A stretch of DNA of 64,000 bases, from positions 1-64,000 of the forward strand of contig JBBDHW010000054.1 in the NCBI GenBank assembly GCA_040880805.1. The letters are read 5' to 3'. Made by a program: the position numbers and the translations under genes. This document shows positions 45,070-53,444 of the stretch, piece by piece. The stretch is from Acidimicrobiia bacterium. GTDB taxonomy: Bacteria > Actinomycetota > Acidimicrobiia > IMCC26256 > DASPTH01. The first letter of the stretch is position 1. The number at the start of each line of letters is the position of its first letter. Below the pieces are notes generated by a model. It was not told the origin of the DNA, did no database searches, and worked only from the letters and a program-made list of their open reading frames with translations.

Positions 45070-46464
45070 TCACGTTCCGTCGAGCGGAACCGGCTTCGTC
45101 CCCGGGATCTTTACGAAGGTCTTGGTGGCAGGGTCGTACTGCAACATCTGGACCTCGTCGATGTTCCCGCCGTTCACCTTCGCGCCGAACTTAAGGTCGC
45201 CGTTGTACGTGGTCGTCGCCTTGAACTTCGTGCCCTGCGCGTCGATGCCCTTGCGAAGGGTCGCCGGCTTGACGTCCTTCGCCTTGCCGAGGCTCGCCTG
45301 CAACAGGTTGAGGAAGTCGCAGTACCCCGACACGCCGGTCAACGTCGTGGTCGACGGCGCCGTCCAGGTTGCGCACTCGGTGATCGCCGGGTTCGCCGGC
45401 AGCGCCTGCTGCGCCTGGAGCGGGAGGTCCGTGATCTGCCACGAGACCGCGATCGCCTTCGTCTTCATCGCCTCGGCGCCGAGCTGTGCCTTGAGCGCGA
45501 GCGCATCCGACGTGTTGAGGCCATACGCAGGATAGAAGCCCTGGCTATTGGCGGACGTGAGGAACGCGACGGTGGTCGCACCACCCGGAGTAAAGATGAC
45601 CACGTTCACGCCATCGTTCTTGAACTTCAAGATCGCCGCGTTCATCGTCACCGTGGTGTTCGACAGATCGCTCGCGCTCGCGGTCTGGTGGTACGAAGCG
45701 ACCTCGTACGGGATCTTGAGCTTCTTCAGGGCGGGACCGTAGGCCTTGTTCGCGACGTAGTCGCCCTGCCCGGTGCCGTCGTCCGCGGCCATGATCCCGA
45801 CCTTGGCGTCCTTCGGGAACAGACCCGCCTTGTTCCACAACGTGACCAGCTGGTTGAAGCGGCAGGACGCAACGCCGTTCACGTAGTAGAGGTACGGCGC
45901 GCCCTTCTTCAGGTCGTCACAGGTGGGCTGGTACTTCCCACCGGAGACGAAGAACGGCAGCTTGGCCTTCGTGAAGCACTCGACGCCCACGTGGTTCTCG
46001 TAGGACCCCGCTGAGAACACGGCGAACACCTTGACGTCCTGCGTGAAGGCCGTGCACTCCTGCTGTGACTGCTGGCCCCAGTCGGGAGTCGACGCGGGAT
46101 AGCGGTACGTGACGAGATTCACGTCGCATCCCGCGAGCCCACCCGCGGCGTTGAGCTGTGTGACGCCCGCCTTGAGGCCGTCGACGATCGCCTGGTCAGC
46201 CGGCACGTTCGAGGTGTCCGCGCCGATGGCGTTCTGCGCGACCGACGCGGCGTTGCTGAAGTACGACACCCCGAGATTCACCTTGCCCGAGGGATCCGCG
46301 CACTTCGTCGCCGCCGTGGACGAACTGCCGTCTGCCGCCGTTGCGACCGACTGCCAGACGAACACGACCGCGAGCGCGGTCGCTGCGACCAGCAGCCCTT
46401 TCGTCACTCGATGAACGCGCCGCGCGGGGCGCTGCGAACGAACGACCGACGCTTGCACCGACAT
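45070..46464 (-). CDS. ABC transporter substrate-binding protein (LivK-like)
   Basis: A 464-residue type I periplasmic binding protein. A membrane or signal segment (GLLVAATALAVVFVWQSVA) spans about residues 23-42. The mature part begins KVNLGVSYFSNAAS, with two lobes recognisable at VGIMAADDGTGQGDY and VNVVIFTPGGATTVAFL. Unlike amino-acid binders it is long and Thr/Ala-rich. ATG 46464 follows a G-rich ribosome site. It is the first gene of the importer operon, behind a promoter flanked by two palindromes. Confidence 0.9.
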   Translation of the reverse strand: MSVQASVVRSQRPARRVHRVTKGLLVAATALAVVFVWQSVATAADGSSSTAATKCADPSGKVNLGVSYFSNAASVAQNAIGADTSNVPADQAIVDGLKAGVTQLNAAGGLAGCDVNLVTYRYPASTPDWGQQSQQECTAFTQDVKVFAVFSAGSYENHVGVECFTKAKLPFFVSGGKYQPTCDDLKKGAPYLYYVNGVASCRFNQLVTLWNKAGLFPKDAKVGIMAADDGTGQGDYVANKAYGPALKKLKIPYEVASYHQTASASDLSNTTVTMNAAILKFKNDGVNVVIFTPGGATTVAFLTSANSQGFYPAYGLNTSDALALKAQLGAEAMKTKAIAVSWQITDLPLQAQQALPANPAITECATWTAPSTTTLTGVSGYCDFLNLLQASLGKAKDVKPATLRKGIDAQGTKFKATTTYNGDLKFGAKVNGGNIDEVQMLQYDPATKTFVKIPGTKPVPLDGT

Positions 46465-46508
46465 CGCTTCCCCCCAATGGCCAGCTCGGCTGGATGCCTC
46501 TCCAGATG

Positions 46509-46524
46509 TGAGGCATGTGCCTCA
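46509..46524. promoter_or_regulatory. Operator-like palindrome TGAGGC-ATGT-GCCTCA
   Basis: Perfect arms, four-base spacer, between the -10 element and the start codon of the binding-protein gene. A repressor bound here would block early elongation. The arms are identical to those of the site at 38119. Confidence 0.65.
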
Positions 46525-46535
46525 ACACAGGGCGG

Positions 46536-46564
46536 ACATTAGCGGGCACTGGCTTGGATGTCAG
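46536..46564 (-). promoter_or_regulatory. Predicted promoter of the ABC importer operon
   Basis: On the minus strand CTGACA (46564-46559) and TAATGT (46541-46536) are separated by 17 bases. The -35 hexamer overlaps the palindrome at 46561-46576, and the palindrome at 46509-46524 lies just past the expected start site. The arrangement fits a repressed promoter. Confidence 0.5.
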
Positions 46565-46576
46565 GTCGGAGCCTCA
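46561..46576. promoter_or_regulatory. Second operator-like site TCAGGT-CGGA-GCCTCA
   Basis: An imperfect copy of the palindrome. It begins 52 bases from the first site, close to five helical turns, so both could be bound on one face of the DNA. It covers part of the predicted -35 element. Confidence 0.5.
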
Positions 46577-46610
46577 ATGTGCTCGCCCCGGGTCACCGCG
46601 TTCGGCCGCG

Positions 46611-47726
46611 TCAGCACTTCTTCGGCCAGTTGTAGATGCGACGCGCGTTGCCGTTCGTCATGAGGTCGACCTCGTCGTCGGGCACCTCGTGCATCATGCG
46701 CTTCATGACGTCCTGCGAGTGCGGCCACGGCGTCTCGACGTGTGGGAAGTCGCTCTCCCACATGATGCGGGCCACGCCGATGTGGTGACGTAGCTCGATG
46801 CCGATCTGGTCGTCGACGAACGTGCCGAGGATGTTGCGCTTGAAGATGTCGCTCGGAAGCAGGTCGTCGAGGCGCGACCAGTGCCGATGCCGCTCCCACA
46901 TCCGGTCGCAGCGCTCGAGCTGTGCGGGGATCCACCCGAGTCCGCCCTCGGAGAAGCAGAACTGCAGCTTCGGGTAGTCGCGCAGCGTCGGGCTCTCGAT
47001 CAGGTTCACCATGCCGATCGCCGCGGTGACCTGGGCGAGCATGATCGAGACGTGGAACTTCGACCCTGACGGGAACGGGATGTTGCCCGCCGTGCCGATG
47101 TGGCAGTTCACGACCATGCCGGTCTCGGAGAGCGCCTCCCACAGCGGGTTCCACTCACCGTTCCAGAGGTTCCCGAGCCCGAGGCCGCCCGGGTCCTCCG
47201 GGAACGTGATGCAGCGCGCCCCCTTGACCGCGGTGCGTCGCACCTCGTCGGCGCAGAGCTGCACATCCCACAGCGGCATCACCATCATCGGGATGTAGAG
47301 GTCCGGCGCCGCAGAGCACCACCCCTCGAAGACCCAGTCGTTGTAGGCCCGGCAGAGGAGCAGCGCGAGATCCTTGTCTTGGAACATCATCAGACCGCTG
47401 CCCGAGAAGCCGAGCAGCGAGGGAAAGCAGATGCTGCCGACCACACCGTCGACCGCGAGATCCTTGGCCCGCTGCGTCGGGTTGTAACAGGCCTCGATCA
47501 TCTCGGCGTAGCTCACCGGATCGAGGTCCCACTGTTCCTGGGGGCGACCCGCGACCGCGTTGAGCCCCATCGTCGGCTGCTGCATGCCGTTCACAATCCA
47601 TGCTTCGCCGTTGTCGGTCGCCACGACGTGCGGGGCGTCGTCCTGGTACTTCGCCGGCAGGCGGTCCGTCCAGACGTTGGGCGGCTCGATGATGTGGTCG
47701 TCGACGCTGATCAGCTCGTACCGCAT
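46611..47726 (-). CDS. PF04909-type amidohydrolase
   Basis: A 371-residue amidohydrolase with SVDDHIIEPP (D9, H11), a central MVVNCHIGTAGN, FCFSEGGLGWIP and a late ESDFPHVETPWP. This matches the actinobacterial subgroup whose members start RYELISVDDHIIEP. ATG 47726 follows AGGAG. A palindrome-like site at 47763 lies 37 bases upstream, and the TetR gene is next to it. A role in the catabolic pathway controlled by that regulator is likely; the substrate is unknown. Confidence 0.9.
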   Translation of the reverse strand: MRYELISVDDHIIEPPNVWTDRLPAKYQDDAPHVVATDNGEAWIVNGMQQPTMGLNAVAGRPQEQWDLDPVSYAEMIEACYNPTQRAKDLAVDGVVGSICFPSLLGFSGSGLMMFQDKDLALLLCRAYNDWVFEGWCSAAPDLYIPMMVMPLWDVQLCADEVRRTAVKGARCITFPEDPGGLGLGNLWNGEWNPLWEALSETGMVVNCHIGTAGNIPFPSGSKFHVSIMLAQVTAAIGMVNLIESPTLRDYPKLQFCFSEGGLGWIPAQLERCDRMWERHRHWSRLDDLLPSDIFKRNILGTFVDDQIGIELRHHIGVARIMWESDFPHVETPWPHSQDVMKRMMHEVPDDEVDLMTNGNARRIYNWPKKC

Positions 47727-47762
47727 GGCTGCTCCTGGGCTCCGGTCCGCTGCTGCAGGTTA

Positions 47763-47778
47763 TCAGTCACTGGACTCA
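47763..47778. promoter_or_regulatory. Variant operator-like site TCAGTC-ACTG-GACTCA
   Basis: It keeps the arm length and four-base spacer of the other sites but has T for G at the fifth position of the arm, and A for C on the other side. It lies upstream of the amidohydrolase at 46611-47726. It is a weaker candidate than the other sites. Confidence 0.35.
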
Positions 47779-47845
47779 AAAAGACGAGGCGGTCCCGCGT
47801 GCGTACGCCTTCGCCGGCAGACGGCGCGGCTGGTGCCCCCGTCGG

Positions 47846-48553
47846 TCAGTCGAGCAGAGGTGCCGCGAGCCCGGCCGCCATCATCTCGACGATCTCGTCC
47901 GCCACCGCGGTGAGGCGGGTGCTGTCGGACGCGTCGCCGAAGCGCTTGTGGGTCGCGAGCGCGGTGATCGCGAACGTGATGAGGAGGCCGTAGCGCAGGT
48001 CGAAAACATCGTCGGAGACGTAGCGGTCGGCCTCGCGAATCCGGCGGCGGATCTCGTTGTGCGCGCCCATGAACGGCTCGGCTGCGAGCGAGCTCTCGTT
48101 CGCGATCCCGCCGACGTCGATCACGAGCCGGGCGAGAAACGGCAGGAAGTAGTTGTCGGGATCGGCAATCGACTCGACATATGGCTCCACGAGGATGCGC
48201 AAGAGCAACTTGGGAGAATCGGGCTCGCCCGACTCGTCGTGAGCCTCGAGCGATGCCGTCCTCCGGGTATCGAGCTGCTCGCTTCGATAGGCGTAGATCG
48301 CGCTGACCAGCGCGGCACGGTCGCCGAAGTGGTACTGCACCGCGGTCTTGTTGCGTTGCCCAGCAGCCTCGCCGATCGCCCGGAGTGATGCTCCCTCGAT
48401 GCCGCGCTCGGCGAACATCCGCTCGGCGAGCAGGATCAGGCGCTCCCGGGTGGCTCGACCGCTCGCGTTCCCGCGGTCCAGTGTCTGCGCGGGTGGGCGC
48501 ACGATCACGAGTGCGGGAGGCGCGTCGTCGCTGAGTGGCTGCCTCGTCACCAC
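47846..48553 (-). CDS. TetR-family transcriptional regulator
   Basis: A 235-residue regulator. After a 30-residue N-terminal extension, the helix-turn-helix spans about 43-90 (AERMFAERGIEGASLRAIGE, NKTAVQYHFGDRAALVSAIY). The ligand domain is long and unrelated to regulators I can name. GTG 48553 diverges from the CoA-transferase at 48710. The palindrome at 48647, and copies at nearby promoters, make it the best candidate for the common repressor. The inducer is probably a CoA thioester or substrate of the catabolic genes. Confidence 0.88.
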   Translation of the reverse strand: MVTRQPLSDDAPPALVIVRPPAQTLDRGNASGRATRERLILLAERMFAERGIEGASLRAIGEAAGQRNKTAVQYHFGDRAALVSAIYAYRSEQLDTRRTASLEAHDESGEPDSPKLLLRILVEPYVESIADPDNYFLPFLARLVIDVGGIANESSLAAEPFMGAHNEIRRRIREADRYVSDDVFDLRYGLLITFAITALATHKRFGDASDSTRLTAVADEIVEMMAAGLAAPLLD

Positions 48554-48602
48554 TGCATTGTGCCATTACGGGCGGCCGACACCCGGATGACGAGTGGCCG
48601 CA

Positions 48603-48631
48603 TTGCACGCTTCGACACCGCGCCGTATATT
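48603..48631 (+). promoter_or_regulatory. Predicted promoter of the CoA-transferase operon
   Basis: TTGCAC at 48603-48608 and TATATT at 48626-48631 with a 17-base spacer. TATATT is the most AT-rich -10-like element in this high-GC region. The palindrome at 48647 begins 15 bases further on. Confidence 0.5.
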
Positions 48632-48646
48632 GCGGAGTTGCCAGAT

Positions 48647-48662
48647 TCAGGCGTTGGCCTGA
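48647..48662. promoter_or_regulatory. Operator-like palindrome TCAGGC-GTTG-GCCTGA
   Basis: Perfect six-base arms around four bases, in the region between the TetR gene and the divergent CoA-transferase. It lies downstream of the predicted -10, as at the importer promoter. The partial symmetry extends into the flanks (GAT and TTC). Confidence 0.65.
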
Positions 48663-48709
48663 TTCCGGGGTCGCCGCGCGTGGGGAGGACGATTGAGGCG
48701 CGAAGCACC

Positions 48710-49918
48710 ATGACCGGCCTGCTCGAGGGTGTGAACGTCGTCGAGACCGGCGTGCTGATGACCGTCGACTTCCTCGGCCGGTTGCTCGGTGACGAGGGTG
48801 CGGACGTCGTGAAGGTCGAGACGCCGCAGTTGGGCGACTACCTGCGCAACATCATGATGCGGTTCGCGCCCGACTGGTCGACGTTCCACCTGACGCTCAA
48901 CCGCAACAAGCGGAGCCTCACGTGCGACGCGCGCACGCCCGAAGGCCGGGAGGTGCTCGCGCGACTGCTCGCGCGCGCCGACATCTTCATCACCGGCAAC
49001 ATCGGTGATACCAACCGCAAACTCGGGCTCGACTACGACTCCGTGCGCGCGATCCGTCCGGAGATCGTGTACTGCCAGGCGACCGGGTTCGGCGCGAGCG
49101 GGCCGTACGCCGAAGTACCGACGCACGGGCAGATGATGGACGCACTCGGCGGTGGAGCGGCCCAGATGGCGCTCGACGACAACGGATTCGTCACCCCCAT
49201 CGGCGATGCGATCGGCGGGAGTGGTGGCGTCGTGATCGGCCCGCTGTACGCGGCGTTCGGTGTTGCCGCCGGGCTCGCACGCGCGCGGACGACAGGCGAA
49301 GGCTGCTACATCGACGTCTCGTGCGCCGACGCCGTGCTCGCGGCCAAGTGGCTCGGTGCCATCCCGATGCTCAACCCGGAGAAGCTCGACCAGTCATGGG
49401 GCGGCGGGGGTGGCGGGGGCGCGTCTGCGAAGTACCAGCACTACGAGACATCCGACGGCAAGTTCGTGCTGTTCTGCGCGATCGAGCCGAAGTTCTGGGA
49501 CCACTGGTGCCGCGCGGTCGGGCGCGAGGACCTGCTCACGTCGCACCGCGACGACCTCGTGGTCGACTTCGGCGGCGGCGAGGACGACCTTCGTCGAGAG
49601 ATCCAGCGCGTTTTCCACACGCGCACGCAGGCCGAGTGGATGCAGGTCGCCGTCGACGCCGACATCGCGATGGGTCCGGCACTCCGATTCGACGAGATCC
49701 AGGACGATCCGCATCTCGCGGCGCGCGATCAGTTAGTGGTGGAACACCATCCGTTGTTCGGCGAGGTCATCACACTCGGCAATCCGATCGTGGTGCCGGG
49801 CAAGACCTTCAGCGTCCGTTCCGCGCCCGCGCTCGGCCAACACACCGACGAAGTGCTTGCCGAGCTCGGGTACTCGGAGCCCGAACGCGACGCGCTTCAT
49901 GGCGCAGGAGCTGTGTGA
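48710..49918 (+). CDS. Class III CoA-transferase (CaiB/BaiF family)
   Basis: About 402 residues. MTGLLEGVNVVETGVLM, FLGRLLGDEGADVVKVE, LTLNRNKRSLTCDARTPEG and ADIFITGN are the N-terminal CaiB motifs; DAVLAAKWLGAIPML lies in the centre. Where formyl-CoA transferase has its catalytic Asp, this protein reads PTHGQMMDALGG, without Asp. ATG 48710 is used because conserved sequence begins there, although the frame is open to 48560. It probably moves CoA between carboxylic acids. It leads the plus-strand catabolic genes and diverges from the TetR gene. Confidence 0.88.
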   Translation: MTGLLEGVNVVETGVLMTVDFLGRLLGDEGADVVKVETPQLGDYLRNIMMRFAPDWSTFHLTLNRNKRSLTCDARTPEGREVLARLLARADIFITGNIGDTNRKLGLDYDSVRAIRPEIVYCQATGFGASGPYAEVPTHGQMMDALGGGAAQMALDDNGFVTPIGDAIGGSGGVVIGPLYAAFGVAAGLARARTTGEGCYIDVSCADAVLAAKWLGAIPMLNPEKLDQSWGGGGGGGASAKYQHYETSDGKFVLFCAIEPKFWDHWCRAVGREDLLTSHRDDLVVDFGGGEDDLRREIQRVFHTRTQAEWMQVAVDADIAMGPALRFDEIQDDPHLAARDQLVVEHHPLFGEVITLGNPIVVPGKTFSVRSAPALGQHTDEVLAELGYSEPERDALHGAGAV

Positions 49919-49948
49919 CCCGCGCCGCTACGACGAGAGGAGTCGCCC

Positions 49949-51124
49949 ATGCGTGACTACGAGATCGTGTCGACGGACTCACACCTCGAGGTGTCGCCCG
50001 ACCAGTGGCGACCCTACGTGGATCCCGAGTTCCGGGAGTACGTGCCGAAGGTCGTGGAGCTGCCGGGCGGCGGCGACGCGTGGCTCATGCCCGGAAAGAG
50101 CCAGCCGGTACCACTCGGGTTGAACTTCTCCGCAGGACGCGGCTGGGAGAACCTCAAGGTTTCCGGCCTCTCTTATTCCGAAGAGCTTGTGGGAGCGGGC
50201 GACGCGAAGCAGCGGCTCGCAGAGATGGACCAGGACGGCGTCGACGCCGAGATCCTGTTCCCCGCCGTCTCGGGTCAGCGCACACTCGACATCGCAGCGA
50301 TCCCTCCCGAGGCCTACATCGCGGTCGCGCGTGGGTACAACGACTGGCTCTCGCAGGAGTACACCGTCGAAGACGTCGACCGACTCCTCGGGCTCGCGAT
50401 CCTGCCGTGCGCCACGATCGATGACTCGATCGCGGAGCTCGAGCGTGTGGCGACGATGCCCGGCGTCCGCGGCGTCGTGCTGCACCAGTGGCCCAACGGA
50501 TCGCCCGTGCCGAAGCCCGAGGAAGACGACCGGTTCTGGGCTCGCGCGATCGAGCTCGAGGTGCCGCTCACCGCGCACGTCGGCTTCGGTGGCGGCGCGA
50601 TGGCGGAGGAACAGGCGCGCGCCGAAGCGGCGGCCGGTGGCGCCACGCTCATCAACTTCGCGCCGATGACCATGATGCTGTCGAAGACCGTGACGCGCGG
50701 CGGTCTCGTCGTCCAGTTCATCCAGTACGGCACGCTCGACCGATTCCCCGACCTGCAGGTGTTCTTCGCCGAGACCCAGATCGGCTGGATCCCGGAGTTC
50801 AAGGAGGACGCCGACGAGAACTGGCGCCGGCACAAGTACTGGAGCGGCGCCGACCGGTGGGCACACGAGCCGAGCTGGTACATGGACCACCACTTCCACT
50901 GGGGCTTCCAGGTGGACCGCTTTGGCTTGAAGGTGCGCCACGACATCGGGGTCGATCGCATCCAGTGGTCCACCGACTTCCCACACGTGCAGTGCGACTG
51001 GCCGGAGTCGCGCCGGATCGTCGCCGAACAGTTCGCCGACATCCCCGACGACGAGACGCGCATGATCGTCTGCGACAACGCGGTGCAGTACTTCCACCTC
51101 GACCGCGAGCCGGCCTGGAGCTGA
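49949..51124 (+). CDS. PF04909-type amidohydrolase
   Basis: A 391-residue amidohydrolase. STDSHLEV (D10, H12) opens the protein, LTAHVGFGGGAMAEEQARAE lies in the centre, and WSTDFPHVQCDWP near the C terminus has the late Asp. ATG 49949 follows GAGAGGAG. It sits between two CoA-transferase genes (4 bases before the next start), so its substrate is probably an acid made available as a CoA thioester, or a product of one. Confidence 0.9.
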   Translation: MRDYEIVSTDSHLEVSPDQWRPYVDPEFREYVPKVVELPGGGDAWLMPGKSQPVPLGLNFSAGRGWENLKVSGLSYSEELVGAGDAKQRLAEMDQDGVDAEILFPAVSGQRTLDIAAIPPEAYIAVARGYNDWLSQEYTVEDVDRLLGLAILPCATIDDSIAELERVATMPGVRGVVLHQWPNGSPVPKPEEDDRFWARAIELEVPLTAHVGFGGGAMAEEQARAEAAAGGATLINFAPMTMMLSKTVTRGGLVVQFIQYGTLDRFPDLQVFFAETQIGWIPEFKEDADENWRRHKYWSGADRWAHEPSWYMDHHFHWGFQVDRFGLKVRHDIGVDRIQWSTDFPHVQCDWPESRRIVAEQFADIPDDETRMIVCDNAVQYFHLDREPAWS

Positions 51125-51128
51125 TCGG

Positions 51129-53444
51129 ATGGCCGGGCCCATCGAAGGACTGCGCGTCGTCGACTGCTCACGCGGCACGGCGGGCCCGCGCGCGACGGGC
51201 ATCCTCGCCGACTACGGCGCCGACGTCGTCTGGGTCGAGCCACCGGGCGGAGATCCGTGCCGCGACCAAGTGCCGGCATCGGCGGCGGTGTTCAACCGCG
51301 GGAAGCGCAGCATCGAGCTCGACGTGACGGATCCGGACGCGCGCGCACAGTTGCTCGCTTTGATCGACCGTGCCGAGGTGTTCGTCGAGAGTTGGCGGCC
51401 CGGCGTCGCCCAGCAACTCGGCCTCGACTACGAGACGCTGCACGAACGCAACCCCGCTCTCGTCTACGTGTCGATCTCGGGCTTCGGCGAAGGCGATGGT
51501 GACGACGAGCTCCCGGGATACGAACCAATCGTCCAGGCCGTGCTCGGCAGCATGGCCGAGCAGGTCGGCCACCGCGAAGCGCCGATCTTCCTCGGGTTCC
51601 CGTTCGCGTCGGCCGGCGCGGCGTCGCTTGCGGTCATCGGCGCGCTCGCCGCGCTGCGTCGCGCGCGCGAAGACGGTCACGGCCGGCACGTCTCGACGTC
51701 ATTGTTCGACGGCGCACTCGCCTACCACTCGATGCTGTGGGGCGAGACCGACGCGTCGGTCGAGGCGTTGACGAACGCGCCACTCGTCATGACCGCGCCC
51801 CCCGCGATCCGGCTCCTCACGCGCTCTTTCGAATGCGCCGACGGTGAGTACCTCGGCATCCACACCGGCGCGGTCGGCGCGTTCGGGCGGGCGATGAAGG
51901 TGCTCGGCCTCGATGACCGCATCCCGCCGAGCGAGGACGGCATGGACATCGGCGTGCCGCTCACTCCCGAGCAGGTGCCGATCCTCTACAACGAGACCGT
52001 CGACATCTTCAAGACGCGACCGCGAGCGGAGTGGGTGGAGCGGTTCCTCGAGGCCGACGTGTGCGCGGTCGAGCACCTCCGGCCGACCGAGGTGTACGAC
52101 ACGCCACAGGCGCGGCACAACGAGATGGTCGTCACCGTCAACGACCCGGTGCTCGGCCCGGTCGAGCAGGTCGCGCCGGCCGCCAAGTTCACCGCGACCC
52201 CCGGTGACGTACGAGGCGCCGCACCCAGTGTCGGTGAGCACACCGTCGAGGTTCTTGGGACGATGGCTGGGTGGCCGGACCCGGCGGACAAGCCGCCCGC
52301 GGGCGCGATCGACACCAGGCCGCTCCTCGAAGGCTTGCGGATCCTCGACCTTGGCGCGTACTACGCCGGCCCTTACTCATCGCGGCTCCTTGCCGATCTC
52401 GGTGCCGAGGTGCTGAAGGTGGAGCCGCTTCTCGGCGACCAGCTCCGCGGGATCGAACGGCCCTTCTTCTCCGCGCAGGCGGGGAAGCGCGCAATGGCGG
52501 CCAACCTCAAAGACCCCGCGCTCACTGGAGTGGCTCAGGAACTACTACGGAGCGCCGATGTCGTGCACCACAACCTGCGCCCCGGTGCAGCAGAGCGCCT
52601 CGGCCTCGACTACGCATCGGTCAGCGAAGTGAACGGCGGCATCATCTACCTCCACGCGCCCGGGTGGGGATCCACCGGTCCGTTCACAATGCGACAGAGC
52701 TTCGCACCGATGCAGTCGGGTTATGTCGGCGTCACCTACGAGATTGCGGGTCGCTTCAACCCACCGATGCCGCCGACCGCAAACGAGGATCCTGGAAACG
52801 GGCTGTTGGGCGCGATCGCAATTCTCCTCGCGTTATTGCACCGCGATCGCACCGGTGACGGACAAGCGGTCGAGAACGCGCAGCTGAACGCGACCATGAC
52901 GCACATGGCCCACGTCGTCCGAACGGTCGACGGCGATGTGATCGGCGCGGATCAGCTGGATCCGCTGCAGTTCGGTTTCGGGCCGTTCGAACGGTTATAC
53001 GAGACCGCCGACGGCTGGGTCTGCGTCGTGGCGTACACCGATGCGGATCGCGAAGCGCTGTTGAAGATCCTCGGCGTCGACCGGGTTGCAAGCGACGATC
53101 ACCAGGCCGACCTCATCGCCGCCGCGTTCGCAGAGCGAGAAACCGCGGTCGCCGTCGACGAAGTTGGCAACACCGGAGTTGCAATCGTCGAGCCGGCAGG
53201 TCGATCGATGCACCGCCTCATGAACGACTCCGAACAGCGACGCATCGGTCGCGTCGCCGAAGTCGCGCATCCCGCGAAAGGGAACGTGCGGGAGCTCCAC
53301 GTATTGCTCCGGGTCAGCGACGCAGAGCAAGTCCCGCATCGGCTTGCACCGGAACTTGGCGAGCACACCGACGAGGTGCTCCGTGAACTGGGATGCGACG
53401 CCGACGAGATCGCGTCGCTGCGCGCGAGCGGGGCCGTGCGGTGA
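51129..53444 (+). CDS. Tandem class III CoA-transferase (two CaiB domains in one chain)
   Basis: A 771-residue fusion of two CaiB-type units. The first begins GPIEGLRVVDCSRGTAGPRA, the second (about residue 398) GLRILDLGAYYAGPYSS. The usual catalytic Asp is Glu132 in the first unit (GYEPIVQA), and no acidic residue is evident in the second (QSFAPMQSGYVG). CaiB enzymes are interlaced dimers, so a fused pair could be a pseudo-dimer. ATG 51129 comes four bases after the amidohydrolase stop, and the stop overlaps the next gene (GTGA). Confidence 0.88.
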   Translation: MAGPIEGLRVVDCSRGTAGPRATGILADYGADVVWVEPPGGDPCRDQVPASAAVFNRGKRSIELDVTDPDARAQLLALIDRAEVFVESWRPGVAQQLGLDYETLHERNPALVYVSISGFGEGDGDDELPGYEPIVQAVLGSMAEQVGHREAPIFLGFPFASAGAASLAVIGALAALRRAREDGHGRHVSTSLFDGALAYHSMLWGETDASVEALTNAPLVMTAPPAIRLLTRSFECADGEYLGIHTGAVGAFGRAMKVLGLDDRIPPSEDGMDIGVPLTPEQVPILYNETVDIFKTRPRAEWVERFLEADVCAVEHLRPTEVYDTPQARHNEMVVTVNDPVLGPVEQVAPAAKFTATPGDVRGAAPSVGEHTVEVLGTMAGWPDPADKPPAGAIDTRPLLEGLRILDLGAYYAGPYSSRLLADLGAEVLKVEPLLGDQLRGIERPFFSAQAGKRAMAANLKDPALTGVAQELLRSADVVHHNLRPGAAERLGLDYASVSEVNGGIIYLHAPGWGSTGPFTMRQSFAPMQSGYVGVTYEIAGRFNPPMPPTANEDPGNGLLGAIAILLALLHRDRTGDGQAVENAQLNATMTHMAHVVRTVDGDVIGADQLDPLQFGFGPFERLYETADGWVCVVAYTDADREALLKILGVDRVASDDHQADLIAAAFAERETAVAVDEVGNTGVAIVEPAGRSMHRLMNDSEQRRIGRVAEVAHPAKGNVRELHVLLRVSDAEQVPHRLAPELGEHTDEVLRELGCDADEIASLRASGAVR

